Shown here: piece by piece, positions 16,655 through 25,354 of the stretch
Position numbering within the stretch: position 1 is the first letter of the stretch
How the letters are laid out: each line of letters begins with the position of its first letter
From: Micrococcales bacterium
GTDB taxonomy: Bacteria; Actinomycetota; Actinomycetes; Actinomycetales; Microbacteriaceae
Direction: 5' to 3'
Assembly: GCA_017306245.1 (NCBI GenBank)
Contig: JAFKIY010000007.1
Coordinates: forward strand, 1 to 64,000
DNA length: 64,000 nucleotides
Position numbers and translations under genes: made by a program
The notes under the pieces: generated by a model
Database searches by the model: none
What the model was told of the DNA's origin: nothing
Seen by the model: the letters and a program-made list of their open reading frames with translations, nothing else

Positions 16655-18052
16655 TCAGACGGCGAGGTAGTCGAGGAGGTCGCCGCGGGTGAGCACGGCG
16701 ACCGGTTTCCCGTCGCGCGCGACGAGGGCGGCATCCGCGGCGTCGAGCACGTCGCGTGCGCGCTCCAGCGACTCGTGGATGCCGAGGAGGGGAAGCGGCG
16801 GTCCGACGGCGCTCGCTGCGCCCGCGTCGATCGGATCGGCCGACGTCAGCGTGCCCGCGGCGAGGAGTTCGAGCAGCGTGGCCCCATCGACGGATCCGAG
16901 CACCTCGCCCATCACGACGGGAGGTTCCACGGCCACCACGGGGAGTCGGGAGGCTCCGCTGTCCCGGAGAATCCGGATGGCGTCCGCGACAGCGGTGCCC
17001 GCGGTGACGTGGGCGAGGATCGGCTCGGCGCCGTCGCGACGCTCGAGCACGTGCGCGACGGTCGGTCCGTCGCCCAGCTCCGTTCCGCCGCCCAGCGCAA
17101 AACCGTGCGGCATCATCCAGCGGTCGTTGAAAATCTTGCCCAGATACCCGCGGCCGCCATCCGGCAGCAGAATCACCATGACCGCCTCGGCAGGCAGTTC
17201 CCGCGCGACCTTGAGTGCAGACGCGACAGCCATGCCGCTCGAGCCGCCCACGAGGAGCCCCTCTTCCCGGGCAAGCCGCCTCGTCATGTCGAAGGATTCG
17301 GCGTCGCTGGAAGCGACAATCGAGTCGACAACGCTCGGGTCGTACGCGGTCGGCCAGAAATCCTCCCCCACGCCTTCCACGAGGTACGGCCGCCCCGTCC
17401 CGCCCGAGTACACGGACCCTTCCGGGTCGGCCCCGATGACGACGACCTTTCCGCCGGAGACCTCCTTCAGATATCGCCCTGCGCCGCTGATCGTGCCGCC
17501 CGTGCCGACCCCGGCGACGAAGTGCGTGACGGCGCCCTCGGTGTCGCGCCACACCTCCGGACCCGTGGTCTCGTAGTGGCTGAGCGGTCCGTTCTGGTTC
17601 GAATACTGGTCCGGTTTGAACGCTCCCGGGATGTCGCGGACGAGCTGGTCCGACACGCTGTAATACGAGCGCGGATCTTCCGGGGCCACGGCGGTCGGGC
17701 ACACGACGATCTCGGCGCCGTAGGCGGTCAGCACGCTGCGCTTGTCCTCGCCGACCTTGTCCGGCAGCACGAACACGCAGCGGTACCCGCGCTGCTGGGC
17801 GACGAGCGCGAGCCCGATCCCGGTGTTCCCGCTCGTCGGCTCCACGATCGTTCCGCCGGGATTCAGCTTTCCTTCGCGCTCCGCCGCATCGATGATGCGC
17901 GTCGCGATCCTGTCCTTCGACGACGCGCCGGGGTTCAGGTATTCCACCTTCACGAGCACGGTCGCCGCAATTCCTTCGGTGACCCGATTGAGTTTGACGA
18001 GGGGTGTGTTTCCCACCAGATCGAGGATGCTGTTCGCGTACGCCATGGTCAT
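16655..18052 (-). CDS. cbs: Cystathionine beta-synthase with two CBS domains
   Basis: 465 residues. The N-terminal PLP domain has Lys46 in PGASSKDR, EPTSGNTGIGLALVAQQ and GVGTGGTISG (phosphate-binding loop). The C-terminal third (about 335-465) is a pair of CBS domains, where nucleotides or S-adenosylmethionine bind in this family. It condenses serine with homocysteine to cystathionine. With the metB-like gene downstream it forms a two-gene operon for converting homocysteine to cysteine. ATGs at 18052 and 18046 are both possible; SD signals are weak. Confidence 0.9.
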   Translation of the reverse strand: MTMAYANSILDLVGNTPLVKLNRVTEGIAATVLVKVEYLNPGASSKDRIATRIIDAAEREGKLNPGGTIVEPTSGNTGIGLALVAQQRGYRCVFVLPDKVGEDKRSVLTAYGAEIVVCPTAVAPEDPRSYYSVSDQLVRDIPGAFKPDQYSNQNGPLSHYETTGPEVWRDTEGAVTHFVAGVGTGGTISGAGRYLKEVSGGKVVVIGADPEGSVYSGGTGRPYLVEGVGEDFWPTAYDPSVVDSIVASSDAESFDMTRRLAREEGLLVGGSSGMAVASALKVARELPAEAVMVILLPDGGRGYLGKIFNDRWMMPHGFALGGGTELGDGPTVAHVLERRDGAEPILAHVTAGTAVADAIRILRDSGASRLPVVAVEPPVVMGEVLGSVDGATLLELLAAGTLTSADPIDAGAASAVGPPLPLLGIHESLERARDVLDAADAALVARDGKPVAVLTRGDLLDYLAV

Positions 18053-18123
18053 CCCACGGTACCAGCGCGAGCCCGCGGATTACGTGGCCACGGTGGCGTA
18101 CCGGAGCAGTCGGTCGGGGCCGG

Positions 18124-19563
18124 TCAGGCGGTGAACTTTCCTTCGCGGTCCGGCTCGACGCCGTACTCCTTCAGCCGCGCCAGAGTTTTCGCCCGGCGGT
18201 TGTCGATCTCGGTGCCGATGTCGAGGGCGAGTTGCGGATTGGACGCGACGAGCTGGTCGAGGATCGCATTGGGCACGAGGAGCACGGTCAGGTCGGAGTC
18301 GGCGGTGACGGTCGCTGCGACCGCCTGCCGCGTGAGGGACCCGAGCCCGATGATCTCCCGCTTGCCCAGCTGCGCGACGGGGACATCCGAGCCGTCGGAC
18401 CCGCGCGCGGCGAGCGTCGCGGTGCCGCTCAGGATGAAACGCATCCCCTCCGGCGTCGACCCCCACTGCTGAACCACCTCGCCGGCACCGTACCGTTCGA
18501 GGGTCACCTCGTCGCGGAACGTGAGCGCATCCTCATTCGACAGGTACAGGGGGTGCGCCACCGTCAGAAGCGCCGCCTCGTAGTTCTGTTCCGACTGGAA
18601 CGTGTCGGTGAGGTCATTGTCGTAGTGCAGGCCGCGGCGGCGGGCCGCGTACCAGATGCGGGTCTTGAACAGGCGCGGTCCGCTGAACTCGTCGTTCGGC
18701 GAGTTCAGCATGAGGGCGACCTTGTAGTTCCCCTTGCGCATCGGGGTGACGAGCGCCTCCTCGCCCGGCACCGATTGCGGGAGGCCGCGCGCCACCTCCC
18801 GGCATGTCGCGATGACCTCCTGGGGTGGGTCATCCGTCGAAAATTTCAGCACGAATCCGACCGAGAACGCTCCGTCGCTTCGGCTCAGGTTCACGAACGA
18901 GCTGCCGGCGAGGCTCGCATTCGGGACGATGCGGATGCCGTCATCCGTCTGGATGTGCACGGAGCGCCAGTTCACCTCGACGACCCTGCCCCGCACGCCG
19001 TCCGCATCCAGCCAGTCGCCGAGCTCGAACGGCTGCTCGAACAGGAGCAGCAGACCGGAAATGACGGACCCGACCGCGTTCTGCAGCGCGAGGCCGATCA
19101 CGATCGACCCGATCCCGAGGGCGGTGAACAGGCCGCCGATGTCCGCGCCCCACACGAACGCGAACAGCAGGCCCAGGCTCACGATGATGAGCACGAGCCG
19201 CACCAGTTGGACGAAAATCGACGGCACGCGCTGCCGCCACGTCCCCTTCTGCGCGGTCTCGAACAGGATCAGGTTCAGCGCATTCACCAGGAGCAGGATG
19301 ACGAGGAACCCGAAAACTGTTGCGACGATCCTCGTCCAGTTCCAGTCCACGTCGAGCGACGTCGTCTGGCTGATGAGCAGCAGCAGCGCCCCCACGGGGA
19401 CGATGAAGTTGCGCAGCAGCGAGACGATGCCGGCGGAGCGGCTTCCGCGGCGCACGAGCGAACTGTGCACCTCGGTGAGGATGAGCAGCGCAACGGGCAG
19501 CCCGACCACGATGATGACGGCCGGCCAGAACCAGGTCTGGTTCACGAAGTTAGCCATGGGCAT
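18124..19563 (-). CDS. MscS-type channel with cyclic-nucleotide-binding domain
   Basis: 479 residues. Four or so N-terminal TM segments (about 10-150) lead to the MscS pore/beta domain (GLFTALGIGSIVIGLALQNAVGSVISGLLLLFEQPFELGDWL; pore-helix glycine/alanine pattern visible) and an alpha/beta vestibule. The C-terminal part (about 355-465) is a cNMP-binding beta-roll: YGAGEVVQQWGSTPEGMRFILSGTATLAA and a weakened phosphate cassette. This is the bCNG/MscS architecture, where nucleotide may gate or modulate the channel. It overlaps the upstream cyclase gene, so ligand maker and channel are coupled. Starts at 19563 or 19557. Confidence 0.85.
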   Translation of the reverse strand: MPMANFVNQTWFWPAVIIVVGLPVALLILTEVHSSLVRRGSRSAGIVSLLRNFIVPVGALLLLISQTTSLDVDWNWTRIVATVFGFLVILLLVNALNLILFETAQKGTWRQRVPSIFVQLVRLVLIIVSLGLLFAFVWGADIGGLFTALGIGSIVIGLALQNAVGSVISGLLLLFEQPFELGDWLDADGVRGRVVEVNWRSVHIQTDDGIRIVPNASLAGSSFVNLSRSDGAFSVGFVLKFSTDDPPQEVIATCREVARGLPQSVPGEEALVTPMRKGNYKVALMLNSPNDEFSGPRLFKTRIWYAARRRGLHYDNDLTDTFQSEQNYEAALLTVAHPLYLSNEDALTFRDEVTLERYGAGEVVQQWGSTPEGMRFILSGTATLAARGSDGSDVPVAQLGKREIIGLGSLTRQAVAATVTADSDLTVLLVPNAILDQLVASNPQLALDIGTEIDNRRAKTLARLKEYGVEPDREGKFTA

Positions 19564-21715
19564 CCGTGATGTTCAGGCGCCACACCCGCTGTTCGCCCGA
19601 CGTGGTCTGAACCACCCCGGCTGCCGACACGTTCTGGCTGCCCGGAAGCTTGTCGAGGACACGCTGCGTGAGGAAGATCCCAGGTTCGTCCGTCTCCCCC
19701 TGAACGCGGAACGCGAGACTCACCGCGTCGCCCCACAGGTCGTACACCATGTGCGATTTGCCGACGAGACCGCTCGTCACCGTGCCCGTGTCGATTCCGG
19801 CGCGCAGGCTGAGCGTCGCGCCGAACTGGGCGCCGAACCGGTCCAGGATGCGCTGGAACTCGACCGCCAGATCGACGGTGCGGCGGGCGTTGTCGACTCG
19901 GGGGATCGTGAGCCCGCAACTGGCCAGGTATCCGCTGCGGGTGGTGCGCACGCGCTCGACGAAGTGCAGGTCGGCCGCCTCGTCGAAGCTTCTCAGCACG
20001 TCGTTCAAGTGCTCGAGGGCCTTCTCCGACGGCAGGTTCCTGCTGTATTCGTCGAAACCGACGATGTCCGCGTAAAGCACGGTCACTTCCTGGTGGTCCT
20101 GGACGATGTTCTGGTCGCCGTCGCGGTACCGTTTCGCGACCGTTTCCGGCATGAGGGTCAGGAGCAGGCGCTGGTTCTCCGCGACCTGTTCGTCCAGAAG
20201 CGCGGCCTTCACCTGCAGGCTCCGGCTCATGTCGTTGAACGCCGTGCCGACATCCGCAAGCTCGTCGCTGCGCCCCGCGTCGACCTGCACGCCCTGCTCT
20301 CCCGCCGCGATCCGCCCGGCAGCGACTTTGAGCCTGCGCAGCGGCCGGACGATGATTTGCGCGAGCAGGAGCGACAGAAGCGCCACGACGATGATGAGTG
20401 CCGTCGTGGAGAGCACGAGGTTGCGCGTGAACTCGCGCACCGGCGCGAACGCCTCCTCGGTGCTGATCTCCGCGATGATCACCCAGTCCAGGTTGTCCAC
20501 TTTCACGGGCGTGTACGCGGCGAGGGATTCGGCCCCGAGATAGCTCTCCCCGATGATGGTGCCGGTCTCGCTGTTGAGCGCGTGGTCGACCGCGACGGTG
20601 TTGATCGGTTGCAGCAGGAGGGTGCTCTTGGTGTCGACGATGCGCTGCGCGAGTGCCGGTTTCACCCCGTTCGCGACCGCCCTCGACAGGTAGCGCTCGG
20701 GGTTCTCCACGAGTTCGCGCGAGGTCGACCGCATGAGGTGGTCGCCGCCGACGAGATAGGTTTCGCCGGTGTCGCCAAGCCCTTTGTTGCTCCACGACAT
20801 GTCGCCCGTCATGACCGCGTTGATCGAGTCGATCGGCATCTCCACCGCGATCGCGCCGATCGCCTGCCCCCCGGCGCCGACCGGCGACACCGCCCACGCT
20901 GCGGGCACGCCGAGGGAGGGCGGATATTCGCCGAAATCGGTGAACTCGACCGTGTCCAGAATGTTGGTGCTGAGCGCTTTCGTGTACGCGGACGCCAGGT
21001 TGCTGAACGAGTACGGGCCCGTGACCAGGTTGGTGCCCAGGTCGACGCCCTTGTATGCCGAATACACGACGTTGCCTTTCGTGTCGATCAGGAGCACGTC
21101 CTCGAATTCGAGCAGCTGGGTCATCCTGCGGAACTGGTCCTGATATTTGGCATTCGCCGCCGACCACGCGCTGCCGTCTCCGGCATCGTTCGTCGCGATC
21201 GACTCGGCGAAACTGTCGAAGGGGACCGTGTAGTTCAGTTGCAGGTAGGCCTGAGCGGGGCTGGAGGGCAGAAAACTGGTGGGGTCGACGATCGTGCCCG
21301 TGGCCTCCCCGAGCTTGTTCGCGAACGGTCCGCTGAAGTACGCGGTGATCGCCGCGGATTCGTCCGGGGTGAGCGTCGAGGACTCGAGTTCGTCAAATCC
21401 TTCGGTGAACGCGGTGAGGGCGTCGATCGTCTCCGAGTTCCTGCTGTGCACGACCATTGTGTTCTTGATGCGCGTGAACAGGCTCGTCACTTCCCTGGCG
21501 CGCGAATCCCGCACCCCGATCAGACGGTCGAATGCGGCATCCCGAAGGGAATCCGAACCGTTCACGTAGCCGATGAGCCCGACGACGACGCTGGAGAGCA
21601 GGCTCACGAGCAGCAGCATGATGAGCAGCGACGACTGGATGCTGAGCCCGGCGCGCCGGGCGGAGGTCCTCGCCGTGCCGGGGTCGGGCGGTGACTCTTG
21701 TGCGGTGTTCGTCAC
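19550..21715 (-). CDS. Membrane receptor with HAMP and class III cyclase domain (catalytic site degenerate)
   Basis: 721 residues. TM1 at about 26-52, an extracellular double-Cache-like sensor (about 53-430), TM2 at 441-466, HAMP (467-513), then a class III cyclase homology domain (about 540-700). Asp560 in LYADIVGF is the first metal aspartate. The second, expected in a GDxYMA motif, is missing: the site reads TTRSGYLASCGL. The transition-state Asn of VNxASR is Ser676, while Arg680 and Asp669 (YDLWGD) remain. The domain may be weakly active, an activator, or a nucleotide sensor. Start GTG 21715 has GGGAG upstream; a longer frame reaches 21751. It overlaps the channel gene. Confidence 0.8.
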   Translation of the reverse strand: MTNTAQESPPDPGTARTSARRAGLSIQSSLLIMLLLVSLLSSVVVGLIGYVNGSDSLRDAAFDRLIGVRDSRAREVTSLFTRIKNTMVVHSRNSETIDALTAFTEGFDELESSTLTPDESAAITAYFSGPFANKLGEATGTIVDPTSFLPSSPAQAYLQLNYTVPFDSFAESIATNDAGDGSAWSAANAKYQDQFRRMTQLLEFEDVLLIDTKGNVVYSAYKGVDLGTNLVTGPYSFSNLASAYTKALSTNILDTVEFTDFGEYPPSLGVPAAWAVSPVGAGGQAIGAIAVEMPIDSINAVMTGDMSWSNKGLGDTGETYLVGGDHLMRSTSRELVENPERYLSRAVANGVKPALAQRIVDTKSTLLLQPINTVAVDHALNSETGTIIGESYLGAESLAAYTPVKVDNLDWVIIAEISTEEAFAPVREFTRNLVLSTTALIIVVALLSLLLAQIIVRPLRRLKVAAGRIAAGEQGVQVDAGRSDELADVGTAFNDMSRSLQVKAALLDEQVAENQRLLLTLMPETVAKRYRDGDQNIVQDHQEVTVLYADIVGFDEYSRNLPSEKALEHLNDVLRSFDEAADLHFVERVRTTRSGYLASCGLTIPRVDNARRTVDLAVEFQRILDRFGAQFGATLSLRAGIDTGTVTSGLVGKSHMVYDLWGDAVSLAFRVQGETDEPGIFLTQRVLDKLPGSQNVSAAGVVQTTSGEQRVWRLNITDAHG

Positions 21716-21885
21716 GTGGGCTCCCGGTTGGCGATCCGTACAGGGTGCCACTCACTGTAGTGAATGCGAACACCGCGGAACAATGGGCAGATCAACGCCC
21801 GACGTGCGGTTTGCCGGTAAATTGGATGTCGTGCGCGCCAGTGCACGATTGCCCTCAAAGACTCGAAATGAGCGGTTTCACGCGA

Positions 21886-22590
21886 ATGGCATCAAAGAAG
21901 AACACCGGCAAAGCGAACTCCTCGACCTCCGCCGCTCCAACTGTCAAGGAGGAGCGTGCGCAACGGCGCCTGGCCAAGATCGACGCATTCAAGAAGGAGC
22001 AGGCCAGGCGAAAGCGTACTCGGGCGATCGCCATTTGGGCGGGTGCGGTTGCCGGTGTCGGGGTGATTGCGATCATTGCGACGCTCGTCATTGTCACAAA
22101 CACGCCGAAAGTCGACCCGCAGAACATCGAACTCACCGGGTTGAAAACCTGGAATCTGGAGTCCGGAAAACACGTCGATCCCGACCCGGTCAACTACCTC
22201 GCCGACTACGGGATGAACCCGCCCGCCGGGGGCGCGCACTGGTCAGCGGAGCTGAATTGTGGCGTGTACACCGAGCCGCAGCAGAACGAACTGGCGGTGC
22301 ACTCGCTTGAACACGCCGCTGTGTGGGTCACGTACAATCCGGACCAGGTGTCCGGCGCCGATCTGAAGGCTCTTACGGACCGCATTCCGCGCACATACGC
22401 GATCCTCTCTCCCTACCCGGGTTTGGATGCACCCGTGGTCGCATCGGCCTGGGGTGCTCAGGTGAAACTCAGCGGTGTGGACGACAAACGACTTGACGGG
22501 TTCATGGCGAAGTATCGGGAATCCCCCAGCGCCCCGGAACCCGGCGCACCCTGCTCCGGTTCCGTCGACGGTCCCGGCAAGGTCAGGTGA
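21886..22590 (+). CDS. DUF3105 membrane-anchored protein
   Basis: 234 residues. A basic, charged cytoplasmic segment (1-40), one TM segment (WAGAVAGVGVIAIIATLVIV), then an extracytoplasmic DUF3105 domain with the pattern NPPAGGAHW...CGVYTEP...LAVHSLEHAAVWVTYNP. The histidines and Cys suggest metal or redox chemistry, but the family function is unknown. ATG 21886 is chosen by family-like length; ATG 21868 is also in frame. Its last 8 bases overlap the converging ABC exporter gene. Confidence 0.8.
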   Translation: MASKKNTGKANSSTSAAPTVKEERAQRRLAKIDAFKKEQARRKRTRAIAIWAGAVAGVGVIAIIATLVIVTNTPKVDPQNIELTGLKTWNLESGKHVDPDPVNYLADYGMNPPAGGAHWSAELNCGVYTEPQQNELAVHSLEHAAVWVTYNPDQVSGADLKALTDRIPRTYAILSPYPGLDAPVVASAWGAQVKLSGVDDKRLDGFMAKYRESPSAPEPGAPCSGSVDGPGKVR

Positions 22591-24439
22591 CCTGTTCCTT
22601 GTAGAGCCGCGCGTAGGCGCCGCGCGCAGCCATGAGTTCCGCGTGGGTTCCGCGCTCGACGATGCGGCCGGCCTCGATCACGAAGATCACATCCGCTGCC
22701 ACGATCGTGGACAACCGGTGGGCGATGGCGATCGTCGTGCGGCCGCGGGATGCCGCATCAAGCGCATGCTGCACGACGCGCTCCGAGATGGAGTCGAGGG
22801 CGCTCGTCGCTTCGTCGAGGATGAGAACCCCCGGGTCCTTGAGGAGCACGCGCGCGATCGCGATCCGCTGTTTCTCTCCGCCGCTCAGACGGTACCCGCG
22901 CTCCCCGACGACAGTGTCGTACCCCTCAGGGAATGAAGCGATCGTGTCGTGGATGTTGGCGGCGCGGCAGGCCTGCTCGATGGCTTCCGCATCCGCATCC
23001 GGCCTCGCATACCGCAGATTCTCCGCGATTGTCGCGTGGAAGAGGTACGTCTCCTGGCTCACAATCCCGATGTTGGCGAGCAGCGACTGCTGCTGCAGCT
23101 CCCGCACATCATCACCCGCGAACACGACCCGGCCGCGGGTGGCGTCGTGGAAGCGGGGGATCAGGTACGAGATCGTGGTCTTTCCGGCCCCGGATGGCCC
23201 GACAAACGCGGCGAACTGGCCCGGTTCGATCGTGAAGGAAACCTCCTTCAAGGTGGGCTCGGACTGGCCCGCCTCGTCGGGATACCCGAACGTGACCCGA
23301 TCGAACTCGACCTTGCCGAGCTCGCGGCCGTGCACCTGCACGGGTCGCGCCCCGTCCGCGTCGACGATGCGGGGGACAAGGTCGAGGTATTCGAAAATGC
23401 GGGCGAAGAGCGCGCCGGAGGTCTGCAAATCGAGGGCGACGCGCATCAGCCCGAGGAGGGGGAACATCAGCCGGGCCTGCACGGTCGTGAACGCCACGAT
23501 GGTTCCCGCCGTCACCGGCACCTCGCCGAGGATGAGCAGTGCGGCGCACAGGTAGATGATGGCCGGGATGATCGCGAGGAAGATCTGCACCATGGCGAAA
23601 AACCACTGGCCGCTCATCTGCAGCCGCACCTGAAGCGTCACCTGGTTGTCATTCTCGGCCTGGTAGCGCGCGACTTCGGCGGGCTGCTGGTTGAAACTCT
23701 TCGCGAGCATGATGCCGGACACGGAGAGCGTCTCCTGCGTGATCGCGGTGAGCTCGCTCAGCGACTCCTGGGTTTTCGTGGCGATCCTGGCCCTGACCTG
23801 GCCGACGCGGCGCTGGGCGATGACGAGCAGCGGCATGAGGATGAGCGCGACAATGGTGAGCTGCCAGGACAGCACCACCATGGCGACGAACGCGGCGATG
23901 ACGGTGACTGTGTTGCCGAGGACACTGGACACCGTGTTCGTGAGCACGCCGGAGACGCCGCCGACATCGTTTTGCAGCCTGGACTGGATGATGCCCGTCT
24001 TCGTTCGGGTGAAGAACGCGAGCTCCATCCGCTGCAGGTGATCGAACAGGGTGACGCGCAGTGAACCCATGACCTTGTTGCCGACGGTCGAGGTGAGCCA
24101 GGTCTGCCACACCCCGAGCGCGCCGGAGGTGAGGTAGATCGCCACCATGAGGGCGAGAATGCCGCCGAGAACGGGCAGGTCGGGGCCGCCCTTGGGGAAC
24201 AGCCCGCGGTCGAACGCCTGCTGCGTGAGCAGCGGGGGCAGCACGGAGAGGCCGGCGCCGATGACCACGAGGACACCCGTCGTGATGAGCGCGACCTTGT
24301 GCGGGAGAAACAGCTGGGCGATCCGGTGGAACAGGTCATCCACTTTCGGCGCGGCCGCGTTCACCGCACGCTGCGCCGCGACATCCCCGCTGCCGATGCG
24401 GCCCCTGCCACCGCCGCGCATTCCGCTCATGGCTTTCAT
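22583..24439 (-). CDS. ABC exporter, fused TMD-NBD half transporter
   Basis: 618 residues. About six TM helices (45-330) are fused to an ATPase: Walker A GPSGAGKTT, Q-loop VSQETYLF, signature LSGGEKQR, Walker B VLILDEATSALD, and switch IAHRLST. The type resembles MsbA/LmrA-like half transporters, which dimerise to export lipids, drugs or peptides. It is 33 bp downstream of the importer B MalG gene and on the same strand, but is functionally different and could have its own promoter. ATGs at 24439 and 24430 are possible; neither has a clear SD. Confidence 0.9.
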   Translation of the reverse strand: MKAMSGMRGGGRGRIGSGDVAAQRAVNAAAPKVDDLFHRIAQLFLPHKVALITTGVLVVIGAGLSVLPPLLTQQAFDRGLFPKGGPDLPVLGGILALMVAIYLTSGALGVWQTWLTSTVGNKVMGSLRVTLFDHLQRMELAFFTRTKTGIIQSRLQNDVGGVSGVLTNTVSSVLGNTVTVIAAFVAMVVLSWQLTIVALILMPLLVIAQRRVGQVRARIATKTQESLSELTAITQETLSVSGIMLAKSFNQQPAEVARYQAENDNQVTLQVRLQMSGQWFFAMVQIFLAIIPAIIYLCAALLILGEVPVTAGTIVAFTTVQARLMFPLLGLMRVALDLQTSGALFARIFEYLDLVPRIVDADGARPVQVHGRELGKVEFDRVTFGYPDEAGQSEPTLKEVSFTIEPGQFAAFVGPSGAGKTTISYLIPRFHDATRGRVVFAGDDVRELQQQSLLANIGIVSQETYLFHATIAENLRYARPDADAEAIEQACRAANIHDTIASFPEGYDTVVGERGYRLSGGEKQRIAIARVLLKDPGVLILDEATSALDSISERVVQHALDAASRGRTTIAIAHRLSTIVAADVIFVIEAGRIVERGTHAELMAARGAYARLYKEQVT

Positions 24440-24472
24440 TATTCAGGAGGTGGTGTGGCTCGTGGGGACGAG

Positions 24473-25354
24473 CTACTTGGTGGAGCCGGCGAGCAGCGCG
24501 GAGACGAAGTAGCGCTGGAACGCGAAAAACACCACGAGCGGCACGATCATCGACAGGAACGCACCTGCCGAGAGGATGTCGATGTTCGCCCCGAATTGCC
24601 GCAGCTGGCTCTGGATGGCCACGGTCACCGGCTGCGAGGTCGCATTCGTGAAAATGAGCGCGACGAGCATGTCGTTCCACGTCCACAGGAACTGGAAGAT
24701 GCTGAGGCTCGCAATCGCCGGCAGCCCGAGCGGCAGGATGATGCGGCTGAAGATCCGCCACTCGCCTGCCCCGTCGATCCTGGCCGCTTCGAGCATTTCG
24801 CCCGGAATCTGGGTGAAGAAGTTGCGCAGCAGGAAGATCGCGAACGGCAGTCCGTACGCGGTGTGGAACAGGATGACCCCGACGACGGAGCCGAACAGGC
24901 CGATATCGCCGTACAGCTTCGCGATCGGGATGAGCGACACCTGCAGCGGGACGGCGAGCAGGACGATCACGACGACGAGCAGCCAGTCCCGGCCGGGGAA
25001 GCGAATCCACGCGAACGCGTAGCCGGCGAGCGCCCCGATCACGACGACGAGAACCGTGGCGGGCACGGTGATCTCGATGGTGTTGAGGAACGATCCCATG
25101 AATTGGGCGTTGCCGAGCAGGTTCGAGTAATTCTCGATCGTGAGTTGCGCGGGCCGGGTGAACACGGTCCACCAGCCGCTGTGGCTGTTGTCCACGCTCG
25201 ACCGCAGCGACGACAGGAACAATCCGATCGTCGGCACGAGCCAGAACACCGCCACGATCACCAGAACGATGTTGACGACACCCTTGCCGAAGAAGTCGAG
25301 GATGCGCCCGGCGACCCCCCGTTTCGCTGTGACGATCCCTGCCGGCGCGGTCAC
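24473..25354 (-). CDS. Sugar ABC importer B, MalG-type permease
   Basis: 293 residues, six TM segments with the EAA motif QIPGEMLEAARIDGAGEWRIFSRIILPLGLP and the common C terminus FQRYFVSALLAGSTK. The start is GTG 25354, overlapping the upstream permease stop as GTGA. It pairs with the unusual MalF-type subunit next to it. No ATPase gene is nearby except the unrelated exporter downstream. Confidence 0.9.
   Translation of the reverse strand: MTAPAGIVTAKRGVAGRILDFFGKGVVNIVLVIVAVFWLVPTIGLFLSSLRSSVDNSHSGWWTVFTRPAQLTIENYSNLLGNAQFMGSFLNTIEITVPATVLVVVIGALAGYAFAWIRFPGRDWLLVVVIVLLAVPLQVSLIPIAKLYGDIGLFGSVVGVILFHTAYGLPFAIFLLRNFFTQIPGEMLEAARIDGAGEWRIFSRIILPLGLPAIASLSIFQFLWTWNDMLVALIFTNATSQPVTVAIQSQLRQFGANIDILSAGAFLSMIVPLVVFFAFQRYFVSALLAGSTK

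Noticed and set aside
16775..18472. A 565-codon frame opposite the cystathionine beta-synthase
   Set aside because: Shadow of a gene with PLP and CBS motifs.
18734..21694. A 986-codon open frame on the plus strand, opposite the cyclase and channel genes
   Set aside because: It is the antisense shadow of two well-supported genes with clear domain motifs. Its protein is Arg/Asp/Val-rich with no motif.
18124..21715. A Pycsar- or CBASS-like defence system (cyclase plus membrane effector)
   Set aside because: Defence cyclases are soluble and active; here the cyclase is a sensor receptor with lost catalytic residues, and the channel is of the general MscS type. No other defence gene is nearby.
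22583..25354. The ABC exporter as the missing ATPase of importer B
   Set aside because: Its ATPase is fused to its own exporter-type TM domain, which is not used by CUT1 importers.
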